DNA of 56,075 bases from Desulfosarcinaceae bacterium. GTDB taxonomy: Bacteria; Desulfobacterota; Desulfobacteria; Desulfobacterales; Desulfosarcinaceae. How positions within the stretch are numbered: position 1 is the stretch's first letter; each line of letters opens with the position of its first letter. Positions 18,069-28,007 of the stretch are shown piece by piece. The stretch spans positions 1 through 56,075 of the forward strand of contig JASJCL010000025.1 of NCBI GenBank assembly GCA_030066015.1, given 5' to 3'. The translations under genes and the position numbers were made by a program. A model generated the notes under the pieces. It did not search any database. It was not told the DNA's origin and saw nothing but the letters and a program-made list of their open reading frames with translations.

Positions 18069-19435
18069 GGCGTCCTCCTCCTGCGAAGATGGTTGAGAAG
18101 ATCCATACGGGTGATGAGGCCCAAAAACCGGGAACCGGAGACGACGGCCACCCAGGGTTGATCCGCCAATAGGGTCTGCAGCTGGGCGAGTGGGGCTTCC
18201 GGCGCGATGGTGGCGAAGTTCGAGCGCATCGTTTGACCCACGGTCAAAGACCAGCCATCCGCCGCATCATCCAGCACTGCCAGTAAATCTTTCTCCGTCA
18301 GCATCCCCACGAGACGTCCCTCATCGACGACGGGCAATTGGGAAAAACCGCCATCGCGCATGCGGTTGTGGGCCGTGGCAAGCGGTTCCCGCGGCGAGAC
18401 GGTCACCGTCGCCCGCTGGCCATGGGGCCGGCCGATGAGGTCCTGCAGATCGCCACTGGTGGGGGTCTCAAGAAATCCATGTTCCGCCATCCAGAAGTCG
18501 TTGAACAGCTTGGAAAGATACTTGTTACCGGTGTCGCAGGCGAAGGTCACCACCCGCTTGGGTGTCTGCTGAGCGCGGCAATAGCGCAGCGCGGCCGCAA
18601 GGCAGGTGCCCGAAGAGGATCCCACCAATAGCCCCTCCTTGCGAAGCAGGTCGCGGGCGGCATGGAAGGACTCGGCATCGGAGATGGAGTAGGCGCGGGT
18701 GGTAAAGGAGAGATCGCAGATCTCGGGAACAAAGTCCTCGCCGATGCCCTCCACCAGCCAGGCTGCTGTGGGCCGACCCAGGCGGCCGTGGGTCACCACG
18801 TCGGCGAGCACCGAGCCTTGGGGATCGGCCAGCACGAGGGTCAGATCGGGGGCCACTTTGCGGAAGAATTGGGTCAAGCCAGTGATGGTGCCACTGCTGC
18901 CGACGCCCACCACGATGGCGTCCAGGCGGTGATCCATCTGGGCCCAGATCTCGGGCGCCGTGGTATCCGCATGGGCCCTGGGGTTGTCGGGATTGCCGAA
19001 CTGGTTGATAAAGTAAGCGCCCCTCTCCTGGGCCAGCCGCTTGCCGAGATCCTGGTAGTACTCCGGGTGCCCCTTCTCCACATCGGAGCGGGTCAGAATC
19101 ACTTCGGCGCCCATGGCCCGGAGGGTGAAGATCTTTTCGGCACTCATCTTGTCCGGGATGACCAAGAGCAGCCGGTAGCCTTTCTGGGCCGCCGCCAGGG
19201 CCAAACCGATGCCGGTGTTGCCGGCGGTGGCCTCGACCAGGGTGTCGCCTGGCCGGATATCACCGCGCGCCTCGGCGGCCGCGATCATGGCGACGCCGAT
19301 GCGGTCTTTGATGGACCCACCTGGATTCATCAGTTCGAGTTTGAGAAAGAGCCTGCAGGGACCCGTATCCAGCTGTCGGATCTCCAGCAGGGGCGTCTGG
19401 CCCACCATGTCGAGGATGTTGCCGTAGCGATGCAT
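18065..19435 (-). CDS. Cystathionine beta-synthase-type PLP enzyme with CBS-domain pair
   Basis: A protein of 456 residues. The catalytic part (1 to about 320) is a fold-type II PLP enzyme: ILDMVGQTPLLEI, then PLP lysine K43 in NPGGSIKDRIG, EATAGNTGIGLALAAAQKGY, and the VGVGSSGTITG glycine loop. Residues of about 328-456 form two CBS domains (HNRMRDGGFSQLPVVDEGRLVG and PWVAVVSGSRFLGLI), which in the human enzyme bind SAM and regulate activity. It makes cystathionine from homocysteine and serine, or cysteine from activated serine. The start at 19435 is preceded by AAAGGTGG; a 68-codon upstream extension lacks family similarity. It is coupled to the gamma-lyase gene. Confidence 0.9.
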   Translation of the reverse strand: MHRYGNILDMVGQTPLLEIRQLDTGPCRLFLKLELMNPGGSIKDRIGVAMIAAAEARGDIRPGDTLVEATAGNTGIGLALAAAQKGYRLLLVIPDKMSAEKIFTLRAMGAEVILTRSDVEKGHPEYYQDLGKRLAQERGAYFINQFGNPDNPRAHADTTAPEIWAQMDHRLDAIVVGVGSSGTITGLTQFFRKVAPDLTLVLADPQGSVLADVVTHGRLGRPTAAWLVEGIGEDFVPEICDLSFTTRAYSISDAESFHAARDLLRKEGLLVGSSSGTCLAAALRYCRAQQTPKRVVTFACDTGNKYLSKLFNDFWMAEHGFLETPTSGDLQDLIGRPHGQRATVTVSPREPLATAHNRMRDGGFSQLPVVDEGRLVGMLTEKDLLAVLDDAADGWSLTVGQTMRSNFATIAPEAPLAQLQTLLADQPWVAVVSGSRFLGLITRMDLLNHLRRRRTP

Positions 19436-19757
19436 ATCTGCCACCTTTGGGTTCGGTGCCCCCGCGTGGGTCCTCTCTTGGATGGGAGCGCAGAGATCGG
19501 TCGGAAACTGGGGTGAAAGGACGGCTTTGCACCTAATAATGCGGTCGAAATCGGAATCCGTAAAGGGTGCGCGCAGGAGGGGCAGGTGAATCGGGTTGGG
19601 CGGGGTATCGCGCCGTGTCCGGCGCTGGGATGAGGGCAACCGGACGGTGCAACGGGGGCTCGCTCATCCGTGCAGAGCGGCCCTGGGTGCTGAGCTGTGG
19701 GCGGCGCACCGGGCCGGAATCTTGGCCCGGTGCGCCAATGATCCAAGCGGCCTGGGA
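19436..19757. other. 322-nt gap holding the peptidase 3' hairpin
   Basis: It contains the strong hairpin at 19703-19736 near the peptidase end and presumably the promoter of the transsulfuration operon near 19440-19500. I see no further element and no credible gene. Confidence 0.4.
19703..19736 (-). terminator. Strong 13-bp hairpin after the M14 peptidase gene
   Basis: GGCGCACCGGGCC pairs perfectly with GGCCCGGTGCGCC around an 8-nt loop, 21 nt past the peptidase stop on the minus strand. No T-run follows, so it may act as a processing or stabilising hairpin, or a U-less terminator. Confidence 0.5.
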
Positions 19758-22172
19758 TCAATCGAGGCCGGAGAAGATGGCGTTGCCGATCAGTTTGAAA
19801 CTATTGCGCGGATGCCCCCTGAAGGCAGGGTCAAACCCCATTAAAACGATATCCTGCTGGGCATCGTCCACATTGTCGCCGAAGACCATGATGGGTTGTC
19901 CGGCGGCGGGGCTGTCTTGCCACTCCGGCACGTATCCGGATACCAGCATGGTATCGCCGTCCAGGGAGGCCAGCACCTCGAAGGCCGCCCCGACGGAAGG
20001 ATACCAGTAGGGATTGTAGATGAAGACATGGTCGTCGCGCTGGAAGCCGCTCGTCAGTCGGTGCCCTTGCGCCAGATCCACATTGGCGATCCCGTTGCCG
20101 GCCAGGGAGTCGAAGGCCAGGTCCAGCAGTCCCAACTCTTCGGTTAGGGCGTTGCCACCGTTGCCGAGGGCGATGAAGTCGCCGCCGTTATCGATGTAGG
20201 CCGCGATGGCGTCGATTCCCGCATCCGTCAGGTTGTAGGTCCACCAGCGGTCGTTGCCGAAGATGAAGGTATCGTACACCGACAGGTCGATGCCGTTGTT
20301 GAGGTCGTCGGCGGAGAGCTCCTCGAAGGGAAAGCCCATCTCTTTCAGGGCATGGGGCAGTCCATACTCGCCATAGACCGCAATCTTCTGGCGCCGCAGG
20401 CGGATCACCTCCTGCGGCAATCTTTTAAGGGCGGCGATATCCAGGCGATACAGCTTCTGGATGGCGCGCACCTTGCGATGACGATAGGGGACGATCACCG
20501 TGCCGGCGTCGAAGTCACGCCCGCCGTCCGTGAAGGCTTCGGTGGCCCAGTAGACGGGAACCCGCTTGTTCAGGAGCCAATTCACGGCCTGAAAGGCTTC
20601 CAGGGTATCGGCCACGAAGGCGTAGGCACCGGCCCAGCCGCCTTCCAGCGAGCCCTTGGGATACTGGGCCCGCTTCAGCGCCTTGGTGGCGACCGCCAGC
20701 GCATCCGTCACCGCGGTGCGCGAAACGCCCCACAGGAGGGGGTGGCTCCACGCCGCCGGCGGAGAGTAGAAGGTGATCTCCGTCAGAGCGGAGACATCCA
20801 TCCCATCTTCCAGGAGCGTATTGGCCAGAGAGCGCTTGGGCTGGTCCATCCACACCAGGTAGGTCCCCCGGGGATAGTGCACCCCACCGGTCTCGAAGCC
20901 CCGCCGGGCAATATCCACTTCCACGCCGTTGTAGAGCAGAAAATCGACAAAATGGGCTGCCTGGAGCGGATTCTTCTGCAAGGGGGCCTTGGCGGGAATG
21001 ATGTAGGCGGTGGGGAACTCCGTGATGGTCAGATTGTTGTATTGGTCATGCTCCGTCTCGGCCAGCAGGGCTTCGGGAATCAGCACCTGGGGCAGGTCCA
21101 GGGCGCCGCGCCGATAGATCTCGATCTGATCGCGAATCATCGCTTTCTTGTTGGCCACCACATGGTTGAGGGCACCCCACACCACGGCGAGGTGGGCCGC
21201 TACACCGGCCTCATCGTCGCTGGGGGTCTCCAAGGTGTGGCCGTAGGATCCGTGCAGCATGGGATACATGGCGGCGTAGATGGGGGCCCAGTCGTCCCAG
21301 CCATCGGACCAATCCACGTAGGGAATGTACACCTCGGTCTCGTCGGTCCGTGCGAACAGCTCATCCCGCATGGCATAGGCCAGTTGAAGCGCCGAGTTGA
21401 GGTAGAGGTCATACTCGTAATTGGGATTGTGGGGAGGGGTGCAGGGCTCGATGAGCATGGGATCGATGAAGCCGTGCAGGTCGAGGAACACCATTGGATT
21501 CCACTCGTTGATCACCTTGACCGTCGCCCGGGTTTCGGGCTGGCTCTGGGTAATCATGTCGCGGTTCATATCGAAGCCGTTGCCATTCTCGCGGGTGCCC
21601 AGTACCCGACCGTCGGGGTTCTGCACCACGTTGATCAGCAGGATGATGTTGTCCAGAACCGCCTGGACCTCGGGGCTGTTTTCGGTGGCCAATTGCTCGA
21701 TCAGCCGAATGCAGGCATCGGTGCCCGGATATTCATCCCCGTGGATGCTGCCGTTGAGAAAGACGGGCACCTTGAAGTCGTCGTATTGTTCGATCTTCCG
21801 TAGGGCCTTATCGGGGTCGCTGATCATGAGTCGGCGCAGCTCTTTGTAATGTCCGAAGCGGCCGTCGGTTCCCTTGGCGGCCACCGTCACCAGAAACAGG
21901 TTGCGTCCGCCGGCGCTCTTCCCCATGACCTTTACGTGGATGCGCTGCTGGCCGTTGAGCTGAATCTCCCGCAGCTTGGGAGCGATCTCGGAGTAGAGCA
22001 GCGAGTCATAGCCGGGTGACGGCACCTCCGCCTCGGGCGTCACTTTCCACCAGAACTTGTCGGGCGGCTCGGGATCGGCAGCGCCCGGTGACGTGGTGCC
22101 CAAAAGGCATAGTAGACAGATGAAAACGGCGAGTGGCCAATAGTGGTGGGTACGTCTCGAATAGGCAAGCAT
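19758..22172 (-). CDS. Exported M14-family zinc carboxypeptidase with C-terminal glutamine-amidotransferase-like domain
   Basis: A protein of 804 residues with a signal peptide (hydrophobic stretch YWPLAVFICLLCLLG). The M14 peptidase domain spans roughly residues 60-400: NGSIHGDEYPGTDA supplies the HxxE zinc ligands, NPDGR and GFDMNRD give substrate-binding residues, and FLDLHGFIDP the third zinc histidine. A class I amidotransferase-like alpha/beta domain (KIAVYGEYGLPHALKEMGF, VYDTFIFGND, AIAAYIDNGGDFIALG) follows in the C-terminal part, as in several large bacterial M14 proteins. It probably trims peptides in the periplasm or outside the cell. The start at 22172 follows AGGAGGGAAG; a longer frame upstream has no family features. 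Confidence 0.88.
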   Translation of the reverse strand: MLAYSRRTHHYWPLAVFICLLCLLGTTSPGAADPEPPDKFWWKVTPEAEVPSPGYDSLLYSEIAPKLREIQLNGQQRIHVKVMGKSAGGRNLFLVTVAAKGTDGRFGHYKELRRLMISDPDKALRKIEQYDDFKVPVFLNGSIHGDEYPGTDACIRLIEQLATENSPEVQAVLDNIILLINVVQNPDGRVLGTRENGNGFDMNRDMITQSQPETRATVKVINEWNPMVFLDLHGFIDPMLIEPCTPPHNPNYEYDLYLNSALQLAYAMRDELFARTDETEVYIPYVDWSDGWDDWAPIYAAMYPMLHGSYGHTLETPSDDEAGVAAHLAVVWGALNHVVANKKAMIRDQIEIYRRGALDLPQVLIPEALLAETEHDQYNNLTITEFPTAYIIPAKAPLQKNPLQAAHFVDFLLYNGVEVDIARRGFETGGVHYPRGTYLVWMDQPKRSLANTLLEDGMDVSALTEITFYSPPAAWSHPLLWGVSRTAVTDALAVATKALKRAQYPKGSLEGGWAGAYAFVADTLEAFQAVNWLLNKRVPVYWATEAFTDGGRDFDAGTVIVPYRHRKVRAIQKLYRLDIAALKRLPQEVIRLRRQKIAVYGEYGLPHALKEMGFPFEELSADDLNNGIDLSVYDTFIFGNDRWWTYNLTDAGIDAIAAYIDNGGDFIALGNGGNALTEELGLLDLAFDSLAGNGIANVDLAQGHRLTSGFQRDDHVFIYNPYWYPSVGAAFEVLASLDGDTMLVSGYVPEWQDSPAAGQPIMVFGDNVDDAQQDIVLMGFDPAFRGHPRNSFKLIGNAIFSGLD

Positions 22173-22530
22173 CGCTTCTTCTTCCCTCCTGTGGAGTGTA
22201 TGTAAGATATGGTGGTGTGGTTTGCCGCCGGTGGTGGAACGGATCGACCTCCTTCCGCGGTTTGAGTGGTGAACCCTTCGCCGGCCCGGACCCGCGGGGG
22301 ACGCACGCGCAGCGGGCCTTGTCCGTTGGCCGGAGACCGAACGCCGGGAGAAGGCTCCGGGGCCGAAGGGACAACTCAAGTCGCCTGGTGAAGCGCAGGT
22401 TGTTATTGGATCTTTGGTGATGCCTGTTGGATAAACAGCGGAGTGGTGCAACGGGAGCTAATATAGCAAGCGCCTGGGAGCTTTGCCAAGCTTAAATTGC
22501 AGTCAATCGGCCCTCGGTCGGATCCTGGCG
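22173..22530. other. 358-nt gap, promoter side of the M14 peptidase gene
   Basis: Contains the ribosome site of the peptidase gene (around 22183-22190). Otherwise I see no terminator for the tdh gene, no clear promoter and no credible gene. Confidence 0.35.
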
Positions 22531-23556
22531 TTAAGACCACTCCAGGATCACCTTGCCGGTGTTGCCGGTGTTCATTTCGCCGAAGGCCGCCTCGAATTCA
22601 TCCACGGGATAGCGGTGGGTGATGACCGCGGCGATATCCAGCCCCGACTGGAGAAGGGTTCCCATCTTGTACCAGGTATCGAACATCTCGCGGCCGTAGA
22701 TACCCTTGATGGTCAGCCCCTTGAAGATGATGAGGTCGGAGTCGATGATGGGTTTTTCGGCGAAGATCCCCAACATGGCCACGCGTCCACCGTGGTTCAT
22801 GTTGGCCAGCATGTCGTGGAGGGCGCTGTTGATGCCCGACATCTCCAGCCCCACATCGAAGCCCTCCCGCATTCCGAGCTCCTGTTGAATGTCGGCAAGT
22901 TTTTCATTGCGCACGTTGACCACCCGGGTAGCGCCCATCTGCTTGGCAAGCGCAAGGCGGTAGTCATTGACGTCGGTGGTAACGACGTAGCGGGCGCCCA
23001 CATGCTTGGCGAGGGCGGTGGCCATGATGCCAATGGGACCGGCACCGGTGATGAGAACGTCCTCGCCGATCAGGTCGAAGCTCAGGGTGGTGTGGGTGGC
23101 GTTGCCGAAGGGATCGAGGATGCTGGCGATGTCGTCGTCGATCTCGTCCGGCACCTTGTAGACATTGAAGGCCGGCAGGTTGAGAAATTCGGCGAAACAG
23201 CCCGGTCGGTTGACCCCCAGGCCAATGGTCTTGCGGCAGAGGTGACGTCGACCGGCGCGGCAGTTCCGGCAGTAGCCGCAGGTGATGTGCCCCTCCCCCG
23301 AAACCCGGTCGCCCACCGCCAGGCCGGTGACACCGCCCCCCAACTTGACGATACGACCCACGAATTCGTGGCCAATGGCCATGGGGGGGCGGATTGTCTC
23401 CTGGGACCAGCGGTCCCAGTTGTAGATGTGGAGGTCGGTGCCGCAGATGGCGGTCTTGGAGACCTGGATGATCACATCGTTGTACCCACAGGATGGCTGC
23501 GGTTGCTCTTCCATCCAGAGACCGGGTTCGGGACGGCTTTTTACGAGCGCTTTCAT
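22531..23556 (-). CDS. tdh: L-threonine 3-dehydrogenase
   Basis: A protein of 341 residues, exactly the length of E. coli Tdh. It is a zinc-dependent medium-chain dehydrogenase: catalytic zinc ligands C38 in [14 protein letters not shown] and H63-E64 in IGHEFVG, a structural zinc site with C93, C96, C99 and C107, and the NAD-binding [18 protein letters not shown] loop. The WDRW signature after the catalytic cysteine is typical of Tdh. It oxidises threonine to 2-amino-3-oxobutyrate, which the product of the upstream kbl gene splits into glycine and acetyl-CoA. The start at 23556 is preceded by GGAGAGGTCC. It is 121 nt behind kbl on the same strand. Confidence 0.95.
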   Translation of the reverse strand: MKALVKSRPEPGLWMEEQPQPSCGYNDVIIQVSKTAICGTDLHIYNWDRWSQETIRPPMAIGHEFVGRIVKLGGGVTGLAVGDRVSGEGHITCGYCRNCRAGRRHLCRKTIGLGVNRPGCFAEFLNLPAFNVYKVPDEIDDDIASILDPFGNATHTTLSFDLIGEDVLITGAGPIGIMATALAKHVGARYVVTTDVNDYRLALAKQMGATRVVNVRNEKLADIQQELGMREGFDVGLEMSGINSALHDMLANMNHGGRVAMLGIFAEKPIIDSDLIIFKGLTIKGIYGREMFDTWYKMGTLLQSGLDIAAVITHRYPVDEFEAAFGEMNTGNTGKVILEWS

Positions 23557-23677
23557 GGACCTCTCCTTGCGTGCAATGGCGCATGGGGGGTGGCGGGAGG
23601 TTTGACCGCCGACCAAGTTGTGGGGGTATGCCTAGTGACCTTCCCGGTCCTGGCGGATAGAGTGGCGCCGCGCCGCC

Positions 23678-24877
23678 TCAGGCGATAACGCCCAGCTCCC
23701 GGCCCACTTCGGCGAATGCGGCCAATGCGCGGTCGATGTGGGCCTTTTCGTGTGCGGCCGACATCTGGGTGCGGATGCGGGCCTGTCCCATGGGCACCAC
23801 CGGGTAGCTGAAGCCCACCACGTAGATGCCTTTGGCCATCATCTTGGCCGCCATCTCGGCCGCCAAGACGGCATCCCCCAGCATCACCGGGATGATAGGG
23901 TGGTCGGCGCCGGCCAGTGTGAAGCCCAGGCGGGTCATCTCCTCACGGAAGTAATTGCTGTTGGCGACCAGTTTGGCCCGCAGATCATCGCTGGCCTGCA
24001 ATAACGCGAACACCTTGAGCGTTGCCGCGGCGATCATGGGGGCCAGGGTGTTTGAGAAGAGATAGGGACGGCTGCGCTGGCGCAGCCAGGTGATCACCTC
24101 GCCGCGACCGCTGGTGTAGCCGCCCGATGCGCCTCCCAGCGCCTTGCCCAGGGTGCCGGTGATGATATCCACCCGGTCGGCCACGCCGCAGTGCTCGGGC
24201 GTGCCGCGGCCGCCCGCTCCCATGAAGCCTACCGCGTGGGAATCGTCCACCATCACCAATGCCTCAAACTCATCCGCCAACTCGCAGATGGCGGCCAGAT
24301 CGGCCACGATACCGTCCATGGAGAAGACACCATCGGTGGCGATGAGGCGCACCCGCGCGCCGTCTGCGTCGGCCTGCCGGAGCTTGGCCCGCAGATCGGC
24401 CATGTCGTTGTTCTGGTAGCGATAGCGTTTGGCCTTGCACAGCCGGATGCCGTCAATGATGGAGGCGTGGTTAAGGGCATCGGAGATAACCGCATCCTCG
24501 GGCCCCAGCAGCGTTTCAAAGAGACCGCCGTTGGCGTCGAAGCAGGAGGAGTAGAGAATCGTGTCCTCCATTTGGAGAAATTCGCTGATGGCCGCCTCCA
24601 ACTCGGTATGCAGCGATTGGGTGCCGCAGATGAAACGCACCGAGGCCATCCCAAAGCCGAAGCGCTCGACCCCCGCCTGGGCGGCGGCCATCACATCGGG
24701 GTGGTTGGCCAGCCCCAGGTAATTGTTGGCGCAGAAGTTAAGGACGGAGCGGTCCGGTGCAATGCGGATATCCGCCTGCTGCTGTGAGAGGATCTGCTTC
24801 TCAGATTTGAACAGCCCTTTTTCCTTCAGATCTTCTGCGGCGGCGGCCAGATGGGCGAAGAACTCGTTGCGCTGCAT
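23678..24877 (-). CDS. kbl: Glycine C-acetyltransferase (2-amino-3-ketobutyrate CoA ligase)
   Basis: A protein of 399 residues of the alpha-oxoamine synthase PLP family. [14 protein letters not shown] near residue 47, [20 protein letters not shown], the [17 protein letters not shown] block, [13 protein letters not shown] and the PLP lysine in [13 protein letters not shown] are all canonical for Kbl. It cleaves 2-amino-3-oxobutyrate with CoA to glycine and acetyl-CoA. It precedes tdh, the usual pairing. The start follows CCAAGGAGAAGTCCC. Confidence in function is high because of both the sequence and the tdh neighbour. Confidence 0.95.
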   Translation of the reverse strand: MQRNEFFAHLAAAAEDLKEKGLFKSEKQILSQQQADIRIAPDRSVLNFCANNYLGLANHPDVMAAAQAGVERFGFGMASVRFICGTQSLHTELEAAISEFLQMEDTILYSSCFDANGGLFETLLGPEDAVISDALNHASIIDGIRLCKAKRYRYQNNDMADLRAKLRQADADGARVRLIATDGVFSMDGIVADLAAICELADEFEALVMVDDSHAVGFMGAGGRGTPEHCGVADRVDIITGTLGKALGGASGGYTSGRGEVITWLRQRSRPYLFSNTLAPMIAAATLKVFALLQASDDLRAKLVANSNYFREEMTRLGFTLAGADHPIIPVMLGDAVLAAEMAAKMMAKGIYVVGFSYPVVPMGQARIRTQMSAAHEKAHIDRALAAFAEVGRELGVIA

Positions 24878-25086
24878 GGGACTTCTCCTTGGATGGACAA
24901 CGTGGCGTTATGCGGTGGCGGGGTAGCTGTCGGCCGGAACCCGCCGGTGTGTCGTGCCTACAAGATACGCCCTTGGGAAGAAACTGCAATCTTTTTCTGG
25001 CGGGGGCGGGTTCTTGCGGAAAGCACCCGTCGGAAGCACAGGGTCCCATCGTCGCCGCGGCGGGATCCATGCCGCTAAATCCACTC

Positions 25087-25125
25087 GCCGGGTCTTCTAG
25101 CCCCACCGAGAGACGGATAAGGCCG
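25087..25125 (-). repeat. Duplicated 3'-end fragment of the PLP enzyme gene (copy A)
   Basis: A 39-nt stretch matches 25174-25212 with only two differences. Copy B encodes LIRLSVGLEDPA near the C-terminus of the adjacent PLP enzyme; copy A lies just beyond its stop codon, in the same orientation, and translated in its own frame still reads LIRLSVGLEDPA. It is either a gene-tail remnant of a lost paralogue or a local duplication. Confidence 0.8.
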
Positions 25126-25130
25126 AAGCC

Positions 25131-26375
25131 TCATATCGCCTGCAACGCTTGCTCCAGGTCGGCCATAATGTCCGCCGGATCTTCTAGGCCCACCGAGAGA
25201 CGGATAAGGCCGTCGTCAATCCCCACGGCAGCGCGCTCTTCGGGCGTCATATGCTCGTGGGTGATGGTGGCCGGGTGCATGCAGATGGAACGACTGGTGC
25301 CGAAGGTCACCGCATGGCAGATCAACCGGAAACCATTAATGAGCTTGGCCGCACCCGCCATGCCACCCGGCGCGACAAAGGAGATGAGTCCCCCATGGGC
25401 ACACATCTGGCGGCTGGCCAGGGCATGCTGGGGGTGGTCCTCGAGGCCGGTGTAGTTGACCCGGCCGACCTTGGGGTGGGCCGCCAGATACGCCGCCACC
25501 GACTGGCTATTACTGCTGTGGCGCAGCATGCGCATGCCGAGGGTCTCCAGGTACTGCAGCATGAGGAAGGCATCCTGCGGGGGAACCACCGACCCGAGAA
25601 ACTCCGTTGTGTTCCAGCGGATATCCTCGACCAACGGCTCCGGCCCGACGATGGCACCGCCAATCACGGTGGCGTTGCCGGCCAGAAATTTGGTGAGGGA
25701 GAGCAGTACGATGTCGGCCCCGAGCGCCATGGGCTGCTGAAGGGCGGCGGTGGCGGTGGTGTTGTCCACCATCAGCGGTACCCCCTTGGCGTGGGCCACC
25801 TCGGCAACCGCCGCAATGTCGGTGACAAAGAGCGTCGGGTTGCTGGGGGTTTCGATCCAGACCACCTTGGTGCGCTCGTCCATCAGTTCTCCCCAGGCGG
25901 CCGGATCGGCCGGCGCCTCCACAAAGCGGAAGTCGATGTTGCAGCGTTCAGGGAAGATGGTGGCGGCCTGCTTGTAGCCCTCGCCGAAGATGTTCAGGCT
26001 GGTGACCACATTGTCTCCGGGCCGGGCGATGGTGAAGATCAGATTGAAGAGGGCTTGAGAGCCGGAGCCGGCGGTGACGCAAGCTTCGCCCCCCTCGAGG
26101 GCCGCCAAGCGCTCCTCCAGCACGGTATTGGTGGGCGTGCGGGTGCGGCCGTATACCGGGCAGGGGATCTCGGCGAAATTCTCGTAGGGAAAGGTCATGG
26201 ACTGGACGATGGGCGGCACGAAAGAACGAAACGGCGCCACGGTTTCGGCTGGATCGAAACCGGTGTGCAGGGCGCGGGTGTCGAAGCCCAGGTGGGTGTC
26301 GCGTGGCGCCGCTTTTGGTGTCTGGGGGTCGTAAACCCAGGGATCGCGCATGAAGAACTGGTCGGAGTGGGACAT
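25131..26375 (-). CDS. Trans-sulfuration-family PLP enzyme (gamma-synthase/methionine gamma-lyase-like)
   Basis: A protein of 414 residues with a 45-residue N-terminal extension before the PLP-enzyme core. The core has FVPPIVQSMTFPY, YGRTRTPTNTVLEERLA (in place of the usual YSR..NPT), TAGSGSQALF, VVWIETPSNPTLF, MVDNTTATAALQQP and the PLP lysine K229 in LLSLTKFLAGNATVIGG. The end has FGTSRSICMHPATITH and LIRLSVGLEDPADIM. The family includes cystathionine gamma-synthase, O-acetylhomoserine sulfhydrylase and methionine gamma-lyase; sequence does not separate them. It lies between the MttB-like gene and kbl on the same strand, hinting at catabolism of a methylated or sulfur amino acid. Confidence 0.88.
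   Translation of the reverse strand: MSHSDQFFMRDPWVYDPQTPKAAPRDTHLGFDTRALHTGFDPAETVAPFRSFVPPIVQSMTFPYENFAEIPCPVYGRTRTPTNTVLEERLAALEGGEACVTAGSGSQALFNLIFTIARPGDNVVTSLNIFGEGYKQAATIFPERCNIDFRFVEAPADPAAWGELMDERTKVVWIETPSNPTLFVTDIAAVAEVAHAKGVPLMVDNTTATAALQQPMALGADIVLLSLTKFLAGNATVIGGAIVGPEPLVEDIRWNTTEFLGSVVPPQDAFLMLQYLETLGMRMLRHSSNSQSVAAYLAAHPKVGRVNYTGLEDHPQHALASRQMCAHGGLISFVAPGGMAGAAKLINGFRLICHAVTFGTSRSICMHPATITHEHMTPEERAAVGIDDGLIRLSVGLEDPADIMADLEQALQAI
25174..25212 (-). repeat. Copy B of the 39-nt duplication, inside the PLP enzyme gene
   Basis: This is the in-gene copy matching 25087-25125 at 37 of 39 positions; offset is 87 nt. It encodes the conserved C-terminal LIRLSVGLEDPA stretch. Confidence 0.8.
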
Positions 26376-26549
26376 TCGATGGTCTCCTTTACCGGAATTG
26401 GCGTAAATAGAGAATTTCTTCCGCTTTCCATTGCAATCGGCTGGATCGCAATATGGGGGTGGTCAGCTCCGCCCGCAGGCCTTACCTGACAGCCGAGTGT
26501 CGACCAGCACCACTGGGTGCAAGCTGAGCTTGATCCCGGCTGCTGGACC

Positions 26550-28007
26550 TCATCGATGCTTCCCGTCGCTCCACGCCTGCTCCCGCTCGACGATGGTCCG
26601 AATGGCCGCCTGAATCTCCTCGCTGAGCGGCGCCGCGACCACGTGGGTCTCCAATATCTGGTCGACCTTTTCCGCCGCCAGTGCCTCCATGGATTTCTTC
26701 CCCCGCTTCTCCCACTGGGCATAGACGCCCTTGTCCATGAGGTCGGCGTAAAAGGGCTCCCGTACGTGGCGCATGGTGTGGGGGTGGCTGAGATAGTTGC
26801 CCGTGGGCCCCAGTTCCGCCACCACATCCAGGGCGAGGGTTTCCTCGTTCACCGTCACCCCGCGCGTGGCGGCCCGGATGAACCCGATGAACTCGTTGGC
26901 CATCACCTGGAGTTGAAGGGAGGCCTGCAGCCCAGCGTCCATGAAGCCCACGTCGTGGACGATGTTGGCCCCGTGGAGAAGTGCCGTCATGAGACTGATG
27001 GTCACTTCGAAGCCGCTCTGGTGATCGAGGACCTTGGCATCGGTGGCACCCCCCAGACCGAAAACGGGCAGTTCGTAGTAGCGGCCCATGGTGGTGGGGA
27101 CCCCCTGCTCATCGGCCAGGACGTAGTTGCCCACCATGGTCTTGAGATTGTAGGGGCCGCCGTTCCAGCCGGGAACGGCCACCGGTGTGCCCGGGCGCAC
27201 CAGTTGGCTGAGAACGATCCCCAGCAGAATGCCGGCGTTCATGGTCGCCATGCATCCGGCGGTGGTGCTGGGCGAGTTGACGCCGCCAGCGTTGAGGGGG
27301 ATGTAGGTCATGGGTAGCCCTTTCTCGGCCAGGTAGATGCACTTCTGGAGTGCCTCTTCGTTGGCCACCAGACCCGATGTGACGTTGATGTAGCAGGCGG
27401 CGAAGGGCTCTCTGCGGAACGCCTCCGCCCCGCCGGCCACTGCCTCGCACATCTCCACGGCCGCCACACAGCCCTCGAAGTCGGGGGTCACGTAGACGAT
27501 GGGTTTGGTCGTGTGTTGGAGCATCACTTCCATCTGGTAGCGGTCGTATATCTGCTGGTCCACGTCAGTGGGCAATACCAGGCTCATGACGAAATCCAGC
27601 TCCGGCAGGGCGTCCATGACCTTGACGGCGTCCACCACATCCTTGAGCAGCGGCGTCCGTCGCTCGCCGGTGCGATGGTCGAGAATGTTGAGACAATCCG
27701 ATCCCCCGCCGTAGTAAGTGTTGTAGTCGCAGGCGCGCATGGCCACCCGGCCCAATCGGTCGTAAAGCGTCATGCGCCGCGGGGCGGTGCGCAGGGCGGC
27801 TTCCACCATATGCTCCGGGAGGCGCACCCGCATACCGTCCACCTGGGCACCGCCGTCCGCCAAAATTTCGATGGCGCGTGCGTCATGCACATCGACCCCC
27901 ACCCGTTCGAGGACCTCCAGGGTGGCGAGGTGGATGCGGCGGCATTCGGCAGCCCCCATGCGTGCATAGTGAGCGCTGGCCATATTCATCATGTGGGTGT
28001 CGATCAT
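26550..28007 (-). CDS. MttB-family (trimethylamine methyltransferase-like) corrinoid methyltransferase, non-pyrrolysine
   Basis: A protein of 485 residues of the MttB superfamily. Recognisable blocks: HLATLEVLERVGVDVHD near the N-terminus, YGGGSDCLNILDHRTGERR, KPIVYVTPDFEG, GVNSPSTTAGCMATMNAGILLGIVLSQL, VPGWNGGPYNLKTM and a FGLGGATDAKVLDHQSGFEV segment. It is full length with no in-frame amber codon, so it belongs to the non-pyrrolysine branch, which includes glycine betaine methyltransferase MtgB and enzymes for carnitine, proline betaine and butyrobetaine. Such enzymes move a methyl group to a corrinoid protein; no corrinoid protein gene is nearby. A GntR regulator is divergent to it. The substrate is probably a quaternary amine. 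Confidence 0.88.
   Translation of the reverse strand: MIDTHMMNMASAHYARMGAAECRRIHLATLEVLERVGVDVHDARAIEILADGGAQVDGMRVRLPEHMVEAALRTAPRRMTLYDRLGRVAMRACDYNTYYGGGSDCLNILDHRTGERRTPLLKDVVDAVKVMDALPELDFVMSLVLPTDVDQQIYDRYQMEVMLQHTTKPIVYVTPDFEGCVAAVEMCEAVAGGAEAFRREPFAACYINVTSGLVANEEALQKCIYLAEKGLPMTYIPLNAGGVNSPSTTAGCMATMNAGILLGIVLSQLVRPGTPVAVPGWNGGPYNLKTMVGNYVLADEQGVPTTMGRYYELPVFGLGGATDAKVLDHQSGFEVTISLMTALLHGANIVHDVGFMDAGLQASLQLQVMANEFIGFIRAATRGVTVNEETLALDVVAELGPTGNYLSHPHTMRHVREPFYADLMDKGVYAQWEKRGKKSMEALAAEKVDQILETHVVAAPLSEEIQAAIRTIVEREQAWSDGKHR

Noticed and set aside
20352-21803. A 483-codon plus-strand frame inside the M14 peptidase gene
   Set aside because: Antisense shadow; the peptidase on the minus strand has intact catalytic motifs.
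26550-28007. Pyrrolysine-containing trimethylamine methyltransferase
   Set aside because: The gene is read through to full length without an in-frame amber codon, and no pyl genes are seen.
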